This document shows positions 51,401 to 61,367 of a stretch of DNA of 64,000 nt, in pieces. The notes beneath the pieces are model-generated. The model had not been told where the DNA came from. It did not search any database and worked only from the letters and a program-made list of their open reading frames with translations. Source of the DNA: Symbiodinium kawagutii (taxonomy: Eukaryota; Sar; Dinophyceae; Suessiales; Symbiodiniaceae); contig VSDK01002231.1 of assembly GCA_009767595.1 (NCBI GenBank), forward strand, positions 113,599-177,598, read 5' to 3'. A program made the translations under genes and the position numbers. The first letter of the stretch is position 1, and each line of letters begins with the position of its first letter.

Positions 51401-54227
51401 GGAAATGGTTCCAAACAATAAATGATTGGATGATTGGCGCCAATCAAAAAACCAACTGGGCACGCAAAGCAGCCTACAGCCAACCTAACAAAGAAGCTTC
51501 AAGTCCCTTTCATCATGATTCCATTTGGCGTTCTGTACGCCTGATGCCACTTGCAAAGCAAGCATAGCGTCTATTCTATTCTCCTGCTTGGGTTCCTTCA
51601 CCCTTTGATCTTTGCAATAACTTGAGCATTATTTCTGCGTCCAGCTTGCGTGCTTAACACTATTGTGCCAGTATGGGTCAATAATGTTTTAAAAAAGAAG
51701 ATTTCGGACCATTGAAGTATAATTACTCTTGTTCAGACCGAATGAGGTCAGAAACTCAACCAGTTGCTGCAGCATGTGTTCCTTTTGCTCAGGTTCCCCA
51801 AGCCGTCCATGTACGACCAAAAACTGCTTGCGCGTATATGCGACCCCAGGCCTTCCAAACAATGCCCGTTCGATCGTTTTGAGATGTTATCAAACATGTG
51901 CGTCTGGAAGAAACACCTCCAGCCTATACGCTAAGCAAAGAAAATACACGCCAACAAAACAAGAACAATTGCACACGCAAACAAACGTCAAACGCAAAAA
52001 AACTCAACTAAGCAATAACAAAAATCTAGATTAGGTTTAGATTAGGCATGAAATGGATTGAATTGGAATGCTATGGAGAATTGCAGAAAGTGATACGTCC
52101 ACAGCTGCAGCATAGTGTCGTTGTCATGCTGGCCCAGGCCTGGCACCAGGCCACTGTGGGACCAATGACTGTCATGGAACTCTCCAAGCTCCATTCCATG
52201 GCGGCCACTGCTGAGATTCGAGGAAAGCCCCACCTGCCATGGCTGGACGCTGAAATTGAGCATATCTGAGCATAGATCAGCAGTGGACCATGGTAGATGC
52301 GAGTAGTACCATCTCAAAGTGAACAAGTTTGTGAAATTCAGCTATGACAAGGCCAAAGTATTTTGTCCATGGCGTCTTGCATGTACCCGGGCCACTTGCA
52401 GTGGATGGTATTGGGCCACTCAGTGCATGGTGAGTTATCATGCCATACAATGCCTACCTGCTGGCAATGTCCAGAAGCTATGATGTAAAACAACATGACA
52501 TGAATAACTCTAAATGATATTCACTGCAAGAGCTTGAAGATGCTAAGACAGCTTTTCAAGTCCAGGTGAGCCACTCATAATTGCGCATGACCACAACGGT
52601 GTTGAGCTCCAACAGGTTTGCTTGACGGATTGGGCCACGAGAATACCACGGAAATGGCAGGTGGAGTCCAAAGGCATGTGGTGTTGAGGCTGTCCATGAC
52701 ATTGGATTTCCTGCAACAATGAGCATGACACTGACCATCGAGATGAGAGGATAGACCACCCCCCCCTTCAAGCATCGCAGAGTAGCCACCCCCCCTTCAA
52801 AACAATTAGTCAAAGAAGGGGTGATCAAAATAGAAAGGACATGAAAAGACTAAACACGACCAAACTCAAGTGATCTCAAGCCCATCCGAGTCCTCCCGAG
52901 CAGTGAAGATTGGGGATGCTGAAGGTCTCAGCTGCTGCTTTGATGTCGTCGTTGGAACTGGAGGTACCGACGATGATGGCGTCCACTTGCTCTGTCTCCG
53001 CCTGGTTCACCTGAGAACAGCTGGGGTCAGGGGAGGTCCTCTCCAGATTGACCCGGACCCAAAAACCTCTTGCGTTCCTAGAACATCTGTGCGGGAGACC
53101 AACATGGTTCACAGTGCGAGAGAGTAACGAGAGACCAACATGGTTAACACTGTCTTTTCGAAGTCACCAGCGGAACAGAAGCCGTTTGCTGTGAAAGTTG
53201 GCTTCCCCCGCTTTGCAGCAGATTGTTACAGTGTTTGCAATCCTTCCTAGCCGCTCTTGCACCAAACAGGCGCATAGTGGCCGGTGCTCACGTCCCCTAG
53301 AGGGAGAAGGCGAGGAAGGCCAGGAAGACTTCAAAATTGCAATGTGCTGCTATATCTTGCTATCCTATGCTATCCTCATGAATCCATCGGAAAAAACATA
53401 TCGTTGTTGCAGCGATGGTCGTCGATTGCATAAATGGTTTCATGGATATGAGGGCCCATGAGGGCAGGTTGCCTCTCACATCTTCAGCCTCAACCTGGGA
53501 TTGATATCGGCTCCTATCCAGCGATACTCACCGCATGTCACTGCAATGGGATTCCCAGTGTGCCAAGTTGGCAGTTCTGTGGCCCAGGCACACAGGCTTG
53601 AACCTTGGTCACTGGATCAGTGTCAAGCGCTTCTTCACAAAGACTCACGTCCAACGTGTAGGTCTCACCATCTGCCGACATGGTGAAGCCTCCCTGGCCG
53701 TTGAACCACGGGACAAAGAAGTCGAAGCCTTGAGCGCCACAGGCGAGCCATGAACTTCATAGGTCATGGTATAACCTGGGTATTCTTATTGTATTCTTCG
53801 TGGTTGTGGATACAGCACCTGAGCCATCATTTATGATCAAACATTCAGATCCCAGGTTCATGACCGCTGGTACCCGCCATCAACCACTCACAAACCCTCT
53901 CTTTCGTCCTCAGCACATGGATTGCTGTGGGGCCTGTGGTGCTAGGGCCCCTTGAAGACCAAAAGTCTATTTGTGCGTGTCTCCTGATATAAAATGTCTG
54001 AAGCAAGGCACAATCACAACAAACATTGCCACACTGACAGGTAAAGAAACCAAAGAGACACCTTGAAACATTCTATGCCTAGCTCTCGAAAGCTCTCCTG
54101 ATCTCTCCTGAACCCCCTGGTTATCCCTGGTGCCTTCGCGCCAACCTGCGTTGCTCTGTGCTGAATTGTGGAGCAACATGAGCTTGATGGTGTTGGCGCT
54201 GGCCAGCAAAACCTCGGTCAAAAAGCC
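16924..54227 (-). CDS. Large multi-exon receptor: PBP1-like sensor, Cys-rich stalk, multi-TM region, TIR and TIR-like tail
   Basis: Some 43 exons join in a consistent phase for most of their length, giving about 1,430 residues. In order they encode a type-1 periplasmic-binding-protein-like ligand domain (exons 54227 to 46459), a cysteine-rich stalk (44063 to 40607), eight to ten hydrophobic helices (39435 to 27790), a TIR domain (27378 to 25136) and a degenerate second TIR unit with a Pro/Thr-rich tail (24220 to 16924). The layout suggests a plasma-membrane receptor with an outside ligand domain and inside TIR signalling. Many donors are GC or GA. The signal peptide and first exons are not identified, exons are probably missing near 46.4-44.1, 43.2-42.8, 40.6-39.4 and 36.3-33.7 kb, and the C-terminus beyond 16924 is open. 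An alternative is two genes, the first ending with the in-frame stop at 25088-25090. Confidence 0.72.
18872..18940. repeat. (AG)n and (TA)n microsatellites in an intron
   Basis: An AG dinucleotide run near 18872-18889 and a TA run near 18921-18939, both in spacer between TIR2-region exons. Confidence 0.85.
22203..22303. repeat. (GAT)n trinucleotide repeat with GGT variants
   Basis: About 33 triplets of GAT/GGT in an intron of the receptor gene. On the minus strand one frame gives a poly-His run that is an artefact. Confidence 0.9.
25136..27378 (-). CDS. Receptor TIR domain 1 (putative NADase-type)
   Basis: Exons: 27378-27333, 27180-27093, 26718-26589, 25851-25771, 25272-25136. The last membrane exon ends YHPSRTYGRLSG and is followed in phase by IFLSHHKLGAAVLSRW, a textbook TIR beta-A strand (box 1), then VFLDSDDVSKLDAIID (box 2 region), DNVVVLMTQETLKRMWCAAE, then IASAWAAKTNIVLVSCDG and PSLWTTEQQATLANAGVS. 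The Glu in WCAAEIASA sits where the catalytic Glu of SARM1-type NAD-cleaving TIRs (KEIVTAL) lies. Donors are GT, GC (27093), GC (26589), GA (25771). If the last exon is not spliced the frame ends at TGA 25088-25090 after APLEG. Role by family: NAD cleavage or TIR-TIR scaffolding on the cytoplasmic face; activity is inferred, not shown. Confidence 0.8.
25595..25604. other. Assembly gap (10 N)
   Basis: Ten undetermined bases in an intron between TIR1 exons 25851-25771 and 25272-25136. Confidence 1.
25903..26047. repeat. 11-nt tandem repeat (GGATGGCCATA-type)
   Basis: About a dozen near-identical 11-nt units alternating GGATGGCCATA and GGATGACCATA, preceded by more degenerate units. It lies in the intron just upstream of the 25851-25771 TIR exon. 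Confidence 0.9.
26728..26782. repeat. 14-nt palindromic tandem repeat at a splice acceptor
   Basis: Three to four copies of a 14-nt unit containing CCCCATGGGG lie within about 10 nt of the 3' splice site of TIR1 exon 26718-26589, where a pyrimidine tract would be expected. Confidence 0.85.
27790..39435 (-). CDS. Receptor multi-helix membrane region
   Basis: Exons: 39435-39404, 39030-38950, 38002-37928, 37054-36990, 36444-36357, 33726-33622, 32597-32549, 32440-32353, 29870-29754, 29547-29439, 28596-28482, 27915-27790. Splicing builds whole helices across introns: FALAPLLIAL joins VLALFALIGLYKF, and MVALSVLPFF joins GVCMFMALIVWAVI. Other segments are VTIGAGLALATLQALSAF, SVFAFLIFDISIL, VLHYLGSLAVWPMIAGGIMV, VYIALTSLAV, YFFALILNFRNFLIGILPI, ACLALFLMIVIVVGSMLL and IQIILMIGMILAFVGLVIAF. 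Between them lie conserved-looking loops: KVDKPHRDSM, VEWVEPLQTL, PFQCVGNPDGTAS, FSRFNPDSYFF and ARFWPWR. I count eight to ten helices. Most joins are phase-consistent with GT, GC or GA donors; an exon between 36357 and 33726 is probably missing. This is not a classic 7TM receptor, and a TRP-like polytopic domain is possible. Confidence 0.7.
30152..30280. repeat. GC-rich block, left copy of a composite element
   Basis: Dense CGGGCCCGCGGGCTCGCG-type sequence, far richer in GC than its surroundings, containing many self-complementary GGGCCC/CGCG cores. A related block in the same orientation lies at 31669-31765. Confidence 0.85.
30350..31560. repeat. Degenerate ~22-nt minisatellite
   Basis: Roughly fifty diverged units around a consensus like GTTAGACTTTACCATTTCAG plus two or three bases. 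Sequence drifts strongly from unit to unit, so the array is old or evolving by point change. It sits in the receptor intron between exons 32440-32353 and 29870-29754. Confidence 0.85.
31669..31765. repeat. GC-rich block, right copy of a composite element
   Basis: Shares the GCGCGGGCTCGCGGGCT core and the TACG-n-GCGCGGGCCCGCGGGCCC end with the left block, in direct orientation. Confidence 0.85.
33494..33562. repeat. (TC)n microsatellite
   Basis: Long interrupted CT run in the intron just downstream (on the minus strand) of membrane exon 33726-33622. Confidence 0.9.
35950..36249 (-). other. Open frame with possible small receptor exon
   Basis: A minus-strand frame stays open for 300 nt and includes NKQSPRRVPELFNKNGW at about the place where a membrane exon is missing. 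No clear donor in the right phase was found, and the sequence is otherwise low in protein sense. Confidence 0.2.
39673..39692. repeat. Perfect 20-nt palindrome
   Basis: GCCCTAGAAATTTCTAGGGC equals its own reverse complement and is followed directly by a further half copy (GCCCTAGAAAT). Confidence 0.95.
39700..40213. repeat. Intron repeat island: GTTCGAACCC / ATGCGTTCAAA and a 20-nt duplication
   Basis: Many copies of GTTCGAACCC and ATGCGTTCAAAATGCGTTC at 39710-40000, then two direct copies of a 20-nt unit with CCGTTCGGCCCCGTAATTT at 40171-40213. It lies between receptor exons 40779-40607 and 39435-39404. Confidence 0.85.
40607..44063 (-). CDS. Receptor cysteine-rich stalk (ephrin-receptor / GCC2-GCC3-like repeats)
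   Basis: Exons: 44063-43954, 43356-43237, 42771-42635, 42161-41990, 41527-41450, 40779-40607. They encode repeated C-x2-C and CP-x-G units: LGCPAGTYADG, CTPCPEGRFRNE (across an in-phase intron), CELCPMGYGTLPG, LECPACPAGR, CNLCPLGTSRAAGSSGGCSL, ACKSCPSKSS, CFCDVGAYKDP, VLPCLDCE, CVCPRGSYFYRPS (across a GA-AG intron), GICQRCGLGLDC and VACVDCPADFYEDW. Spacing matches the ephrin-receptor-like (GCC2/GCC3) cysteine-rich modules common in protist surface proteins, and they probably form a disulphide-linked stalk between sensor and membrane. The join 43237 to 42771 is uncertain: either a GA donor is used there or a short exon is missing. Confidence 0.7.
43011..43029. repeat. (TA)n microsatellite
   Basis: TA dinucleotide run in an intron of the cysteine-rich stalk. 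Confidence 0.85.
44242..44366 (-). CDS. Candidate receptor exon at the sensor/stalk junction
   Basis: An open frame lies between a CAG acceptor and a strong GTAAGT donor. It contains VSGFRPAFSLPMDHQKFQFV followed by ALIRKSNTTLDALG, a mixed hydrophobic/polar stretch that reads like folded protein and falls where the ligand domain should end. Its end phase (2) does not match the phase 0 start of the next exon at 44063, so a small exon may be missing or one boundary is wrong. Confidence 0.45.
45175..45645. repeat. Degenerate CAGCAA/GGAA-rich low-complexity tract
   Basis: Imperfect AGCAAGGAACAGCAG-type repeats over about 470 nt. They keep several frames open, giving Leu/Cys-rich minus-strand frames and a Gln/Ser-rich plus-strand frame, none likely to be genes. 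Confidence 0.85.
45971..46040. repeat. (GAAA)n microsatellite
   Basis: About 17 perfect AAAG units. Confidence 0.95.
46459..54227 (-). CDS. Receptor exons 1-12 (as found): periplasmic-binding-protein-like ligand domain
   Basis: Exons: 54227-54146, 53728-53649, 53010-52893, 52710-52572, 52233-52126, 51276-51195, 50874-50800, 49326-49241, 48012-47889, 47542-47389, 47071-46943, 46588-46459. Diagnostic stretches are GFDFFVPWFNGQGGFTMSAD, VDAIIVGTSSSNDDIKAA, IPNLHCSGGNPMSWTAS across a GA-AG intron, HAFGLHLPFPWYSRGP, ISAVAAMEWSLESSMTVIGP, NVGGGQWHHEMQFSDPYFG, EVRISVGTLNDETLYGMVRF and RFNQNNGRLTVNWQVLENG. These fit the type-1 periplasmic-binding-protein / extracellular ligand-receptor fold shared with branched-chain amino-acid binding proteins and family C GPCR ectodomains. 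Two short exons (51276-51195, 50874-50800) are an insert with CxC and a SFYEVDE-type stretch. Frame is kept across the listed joins, but the 51276-50874 join has alternative acceptors and the exon ending at 46459 is not phase-matched to the next block. The ligand cannot be read from sequence. Confidence 0.72.
48372..48425. repeat. (CTAT)n followed by (TG)n
   Basis: About nine CTAT units then a short TG run, in an intron of the ligand-domain region. Confidence 0.95.
49836..49851. other. Assembly gap (16 N)
   Basis: Sixteen undetermined bases in the intron between receptor exons 50874-50800 and 49326-49241. Confidence 1.
49930..50330. repeat. GCCCG-motif repeat island
   Basis: Scattered TTTCTGCCCG / TTTCCGCCCG phrases and a 21-nt tandem unit (ATTTCCGCCCGTTTCGTGGC plus A or C) from 50093 to about 50150, in the intron between exons 50874-50800 and 49326-49241. 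Confidence 0.8.
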
Positions 54228-55876
54228 CTGTCACAATCAAGGCTTGCACAAAGAATTGCAGGCATTGTGTTGACAAGGCACCCAGGCATTTAGTAGACAC
54301 CAAATCAGGTTTCGCGACGCCATGGCTCGATTTCAAGCAACCGACATAGTCTCCCTTTGGGAGCCAGAGCCTGCTGCGGAAGGACCTTCCACCACTTCCT
54401 TGGTCTAGGCTGGTGACTTCGGCTTGGGTACGGGTGCCTTTGCGCAGAGTAACCTGGATCCTCGGAGACCTGATGGCAAATCATCAGGGCTGGAAACTCA
54501 CCATTCTCAGTGCTGAAACTTTAAAGCCAAGTCAAACTACCAGCTCCGATTCATAATCACGGTGATCCTCTGGCAACCGTCAATCACCATGATGGACCAT
54601 CATTAAGCATCGGCTGTACACTTCAGCAAGTCCTACACACGGCCAGGATGAAATCTACATCCAAGTCAACGTGAAAGTTCTGGTCCCTCTTTAAGTGACC
54701 TCCAAAGAACACTCCAAATGAGTTGAAGAACAAATCATCCCGTCATCCTATTAATATACGCCCCAACTGATCCACATAGGTTTCGGATGCCAGTTCTGTT
54801 TTTTCTCCATTTCCGGGCATGCTGAAGGGATGACACGGGGCTGATCACCACAGGAGAAGATTCTCTAATTCGAGGACGCCCAAAACCATTGAAAATCACC
54901 ACCCAAAACTTGCCAAACAAATTCATTCCACAATTGTGCTTCAATTCAAAATTGGTTAGCCCTTGGCAAGCTTGACGGTGAAATATGAATCAATTTCTGA
55001 ATGATCTGAATGCGGAGGGACTTGTTTAGCGATTGCAAGGTATGTGATAAGTTCCCAAGGGGCCCTTAGAGTAAACGGGGTAGACCCATGGGGGGCCCTT
55101 TTCCACCCCAAAGCCCCATCGCACCGACTTCGCCAGCTGCAGGCCTCAGGTTGGCTCCAATGAGGGGTGAAAATAGCACTCCAAACGTATGTCTCTCTCT
55201 CTCTATCTATTTTTCTATCTTTCTGCCTATCTGCCTGATGAAATGATTACATAACTTACCATAAGATCTAGATGCCATTGGATGGTCTCAGATGTGTTCA
55301 GGTTCTAATTCCTGATGACAATTTGCCCAGCTTCAATGAGCACTCTGTGTCACTTGGTCCGCCCAATATATAACTACGAGGACAATAAGAATTTTCTGAA
55401 GCTATGCCCAGCGGCGCAATGTTGTCGAGCAACACCTAGGTCTGGTGCTCCAAATGGCATGGGCATTGCAGAAGTTGGCTTTTCTGTCACATCAATATTG
55501 ACGCCGAAAAAGAATTGGTTGTATCGGGCTGTTATGTTTTCGACCCCAAAAGTATCCAAAAGTGTGAGTGACACAGTGGAACTGAAAATTTTGCCAAGTG
55601 GAATTTTAAAAAAAGACTGGGGCTGGTGCTTCGGCTTGGTCAAAGCAGGGCATCTGCGAGAAGTCGGCGACCTCAGAGAGAAGCTGCCAGGGTGCATTTT
55701 CCAACATGCTTTGTATGTCGAAATTCCCCTGTTCCCTTGACCTATAAGGTCTGAGAATGTCTGAGGTCTGTATGCGTTGGGAAGCCCAAGGTGAGCGCAA
55801 TAACTGCATGGTATCCCTCAGATCTGTTAACATGGGCGCCCTGGTCACATATATTTACATGCACCAATTGCCTGAC

Positions 55877-55938
55877 CAAGGTGGTCAGCATCGCAGTGGC
55901 AAACTCTTCCAGCCCACAACAGCATGGGCCAACAAATT
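55877..55938 (-). CDS. Weak candidate exon between kinase and receptor
   Basis: A good polypyrimidine tract and CAG precede a frame with FVGPCCCGLEEFATAMLTTL, before GTCAGG. Three frames are open over this short piece. It could carry part of the missing receptor N-terminus. Confidence 0.25.
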
Positions 55939-56370
55939 CTGAATGAGAGCAAAAGCCGAGGAGGCTTTTGCAGGTATGAGTTGGCAAGCGTGTCTTTTCT
56001 ACCTCCTGATTGGTTGCCAGTTCCGTTCTTCTTAGCCAGTCGAGCGGGGAAAGGCAAAACTCCCTATCAACAATGACCAACGTACTTGGATTGTCAGCGC
56101 CGTCGAATCACACATTCCTGCAGTTGTTGTCATATTCTGGCTGTTCTACGGAACAAAAAGGCAGTTCTACGAGGAATCAAGAGAAATCTTTGAGTCTGAT
56201 CATTGCATTGTGACTCTCATCTTATGCGTGAAGGCGGACCCATAGTAATCCGCTGCCATATTTGACGGTAAATCACGGGCGATTTGATAATATGGACCTG
56301 CCATCAAACCTCATAAATCCTTACACACACCACATCTTGAGTTCTTATATAAATGCTATAGTTGCTATAC

Positions 56371-56479
56371 CATGGCTCCATATGGCTCCAATGTTAGCTG
56401 AGTGCATGGCCCAGCCGGGCTCCGCCACAGGGCTTGCGGGGATCGATGGAGGAGCTTCCTCAAGGATTGCTGCCATGGG
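56371..56479 (-). CDS. Candidate exon between kinase and receptor
   Basis: A TTTCTCGCAG acceptor is followed by PMAAILEEAPPSIPASPVAE, then PGWAMHSANIGAIW, ending CATG before GTATAG. It may be the kinase tail or the first exon of the receptor (an ATG is the second codon). It has no signal-peptide-like hydrophobic run. Confidence 0.38.
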
Positions 56480-57745
56480 CTGCGAGAAACAATGAGAGAA
56501 CCAGATAGACCGACAAAAAGACAAACAGAGAGAGACGCAAACAAATGGAGACAAACACAAAGACACTTTCAAACAAACAACCAGCTAAACATGCAAGCAA
56601 AGAGAAAGTGAGATAAAAAAGGTGCTAAGAGTTCACAAAATATTGAAGCACCTTGTCAATGCGCATCAAAGTTCCGCGCAACGCAGCTCTGAAGTCGTGT
56701 GCCTCCAAACCACCGGAAAGAAAGTTATCCACCTGCAAGGGTGCAAACTTGGACGGATGGTGGCAAAGGGACTTCCATGGCTGTGCAAGGGCATCTTTGT
56801 CATTCTTTTTCCATCATTGCTGAGCAAATGGCAAAGCACAATAAACTCATCTGCATTTTTAGTCCAAATCTCACACTGTCAGGTGGAAAAAACATGAGAA
56901 TTGGAGATGCAAGTTGGTCATGGATGGCGAAGCTGAGGGATATGATCAATGGTGGCGACTGCGACGATGATGCTAACGATGACGGGGCTACTGTTCATGC
57001 TGCTGGTACTGATGATGACTTCAGGTCGCAGCAGTTATTTCTAGCTCAGTACTTCGGCTGTTGGAGCAAACCCCAGCTATGAGAGAGCAGTTCAACATGG
57101 AGATATGCTCAAGAAGATTGCTGGATTTCAAATCTGAAATATTCGATATTCAACTAGGAAGAATCTGGGCGAGATTCATTTATCTGTTTATTTGGAGACG
57201 GTTAGGGGGTATGCCAAAGACTTGGGAGGACGATCAGGTGGATTTTGTCGCTTCCTTTGTCAAGTGCCCGCCATGATGGCTCCAAATGACGACGTCGATG
57301 ATTCCCAAACCGATGTCACACCCACAAGTGCTCAACAAGTGGGCCCTTACGGCTAAGTATTGAGTTCACTGATGAGCCGAAAACTAACAAACAACGGCAA
57401 ATCTAGGCTAAGCACATGTTCACCCAACCAGTCGACACGGCATCTTTGCTAAATGTAGGCAGCTTAGAATTCCATACCTTGCCCAAACACCTACAATACC
57501 TTCGCTCTTACCGAACGCGCAATGAGGCCATGGGACCTCATAATCATGGCTGGTATACGAGCATACGCACGAAAAAATGAAGTTGATTTTGTTAAATGAT
57601 ATACAAATAAGTTGCGCTAATGAATCCACAGTAGTCTTAATGAGTCCTTATTATTTGTGATGAGTTTCTTGTGGCTGAACAGGTTTTGAAAGGACCTTCT
57701 TGCCAAAGCGGTGGAGGCACCACTGGAAGTTGGCGCCTGTAGTAC

Positions 57746-60700
57746 CACAGCTGCGGCTGCCGGACGCTCCGAAGGATGTCGTTGTAGCAACTCCTTTAGC
57801 CACCTGTCGTGGTGAAAAGATATGCAGCCACCTAGAAAGAACAAGTCCAGCAGCTCTGCACAAATGAATTGAAACTAGAAAACAGATTTGAAAGGAACTG
57901 GCCTGAGACGACTTCGGGAATAAGGAGGCAAAGGGCAATACGCACGTACTGGTGCTTTTGATGCTTGCGATCCGGAAACTTGACACACCCAGCGTAGCCA
58001 GAGATGACAGGGGTTGGCGCAGCCTGCTTCAATAACAAATTGATGGTTACTACTACCCCTTGTATTACTCATGATGAAGCACTTTTGACGATTCTTGACT
58101 ATTGTCGCTAGTCATTCTCTCTGGCTCTCTCGCCTTAATTGAATGATATCATCATAAAGCATCACTAAGCCTCCCTTGGATGATCACCCGCCCGGAGCGC
58201 CTCAGTACTACTGCAGGATAGGCCTAGAACCGTCGCTTCAAACAACAAATCAGGCCTTTGAAAAGTGATCTTCTCTACTTGATGATTGGCAGTCGATGTT
58301 ACAAGCACAATCTGTGTTTAGCAAACTATGGTTTGTTAAATTGGTGGACCTGATGGGCAGTGATGGTTTGTTGATGGGTCATGGTGGTTCAGGATGCTCA
58401 GGGATGGCTATCAACTAGTTGTTATACCAGCGGGGAAACAAGCATAGAGATGCATAGAAACATTTTCTGGGAGTTCCCCTGCTTGTTTGGTACAGGTGAA
58501 CGGTGTTTTTCCCCTTCTCGTGTTTTGCAAGAACATCATTGGAGCAATTAGGGTCGCCTAAAATTTGCCGCCAGTTGCTGTCTAGGGTTGATTTGAAAAA
58601 TCTGAAAAACCGTCATCGACTAACTCACTTCAACCAACTTCAATAAATATCAATCATTAGTTTGTCGTGGCGACAACGCTGTGAAACTGCAGTCACGGTG
58701 GCTAGCCTGCAGGCGATGACTCAGTTGCTGGCCACTTCTGCTTCTGCTGGCACTTGATACCGGGCCTGGCAACAGTGCAATGCTCAAAACGTGCTAGGCG
58801 AAGCTATGCGTTTCAACCATTGATGATTATCAACCCTAGTTCTCACAGCTATATAGTCACAATCATGCTATGGAAGTATGTGCCGGGAAGCGTATCAATG
58901 TGCATCAGCTGCATCCAGGTGCATCAAAGCATAATGTGGAAATGCTGGCAAGCAGGGATAGGCAATGATCTACGAAGTCAGCAGCTCAGGGATGGTTCCC
59001 GTGAAGACCTGGATGTTGGCCAGGGCTGAGTCCATGGGAAAAGGATGGACCCCTGTGAGGCACGCATAGAGAACACAACCTCGGGCCAGGCACCACCCGT
59101 ACGAATGTGCAAGCCCCTGTGATTTACAAACATCAATACACAAATGGAGGCAAACAGGAGGATATATTGAAGTTGTTGCATTCCATTTCCCAACTTTTGA
59201 ACTTTTGAATTACCTATTTCCCAGCTTTTGAATTGACTATTGGTCCTGCGACCCCTGTGACTTCTGGTGCAAGCACAATCTCGGCAACTTGGGATTTTGG
59301 ATGATTCAGTGTTGCAGCATGTTGTCGCCTTCACTGTACCTACCGGCCACCGCCAGCATTGGGGCACCAGCCTAACGCAAACATGTCCACTTTGGGACCT
59401 CAGTATTTGCAGCAGGTGCACAAAAACTGGTGAGTCAAACTCCACCAGTTTCTGTGACTCTGGCGAGCCACACCTGAATGTCAATGCCCTAAATGTGAAA
59501 CGAATGCAAGTAGTTGCCAGTGTCAACTTATCCTTTTGCCTGTGTTGAATACATCCAGTGTTGAAAAGGACACAAGCACAGCAATAGCCGAGCCGTCCCA
59601 GGAAGAAGTAAAGAAACGCATGATATCAAGAAATCCAAGAAGTTCAGAGTTTCCGGGACTATTTTCAGTCTTGCAGATGCAAGTCCAACCAGCTCAGGTT
59701 TCCATCTGCATCACTGTGGCGCTGGGGTCCCTGTCCAATCGGCCATCTCAAGTGCACGTCAGCCAACTGCCAATGGAACAAAAACTTGTCCACACGTGCA
59801 TCAGGTACAAAGCACTCTTGAAGCCTTCATGTGGTGCTGGACCCTATGCAAGGAAAGGCCCCAACTTATCGTCAATGCTCTTGATGGTGTCAACCCGGGA
59901 AGGGCCAAACACAGCCTATTACCATCAGTCATGTGGATCCAAAGAGCAGAACATCGGGACAAAATGTCTGACCATTTGACACTCATAGGCCACACGATGT
60001 CACTTGAGCCACAGGTACTCCAAAACTTCCTGCTTCATCCTGTTTCCGTTCTTGTGTGTTTGACATCAACATCATTCAAAGCAGTGAATGGTTTGCAATC
60101 ACTACAATCCATCATATGAACGGCAGTTAACCATCTACAAAAATTTCTTGGGCATGCAGGTGTGCAGCCATAGTGCACTGGATCAGTGTAAACCATCATG
60201 GTAGACCATGAGGCACCCCTAAAGACTTGTTTTACTTTCTAGTTTACCTGTAAACAAACTGTTCTTTCAAAATCAATATTTCATGATTGAAACATCTACA
60301 AATAAAAACAAATAAATGGATTAAACAAATATACCATAATATATTGTAATAGATACATATAGATGTATGTGTGCAAACAGTAACACACACTGTTTGAGCT
60401 TGGGCCTACATTCTGCAAACACCCAGCGAAGAACAACCCATAGTTCACTCCCGAAGGCATCACGCCTCGGGTGCACGGAAGATGGGCGTACACCGGCCAT
60501 GAACGAACTCTTCCGCCTCACTGGGGAGACATGCATCAAGCGCCGGTTTTGAGCATTTTGCGGCCGAGATTTTGCATCCAAATAAATGGCTACAAAATAG
60601 CCAAATGGTAGGCTTGAAGCAATTTAACCAAATGGCTGGGTTGTTCTTACAGCCCTTCGGATTTACGATCCACCAGCTTTTCACGGAAACATCCCATATC

Positions 60701-61215
60701 TTCCCCTCTCCGATCTTTTTTGAGCTCTCGATTGGTTGGTGGTCAGTTGCCCAATCCCAAAAATATGCGAAAGCCAACTAGAAGCCATCACCCCCAGGTA
60801 CGGTTGAAAAAGAAGCCAAATGTTTGAAAGCACCAGTCAAATGTCATAGGCCCTCCTTACATTGGGGGCCAGCTTGACCTGAGTACAGGAAAGGGTATTT
60901 TATAACTTCTGATTCAGCACACGGACTGCTCGCTGGGAACAAAAAGACAAGTAGCAGTCAGGTGACATCGAAGCTGACCAAATCATGGCTTGATTTTGTT
61001 TGGCAAACAATTGGCGGTCAACTGGTGCTTGATGATGTCAATGATGGTCAATGCTGATGTATGACAGTTGTGGGTTCTCTGATGGTTGATTATGGTCAAT
61101 GATGACCTGCGATGATAGATTATGATAGATTATGATGTATGATGTATGATGTCTGATGTATGATGTCTGATGTATGATGTATGATGTATGATGTATGATG
61201 TGCAGTGTGATGTAT

Positions 61216-61254
<39 letters not shown>

Positions 61255-61255
61255 C

Positions 61256-61287
<32 letters not shown>

Positions 61288-61288
61288 C

Positions 61289-61320
<32 letters not shown>

Positions 61321-61321
61321 C

Positions 61322-61367
<46 letters not shown>

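Larger units (their letters stand above)
54228..57745. other. Spacer between kinase and receptor
   Basis: The kinase stop, the receptor start codon and the signal peptide should fall in or near this interval. Only two weak candidate exons were seen. A (TC)n run lies near 55195-55206. Confidence 0.4.
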
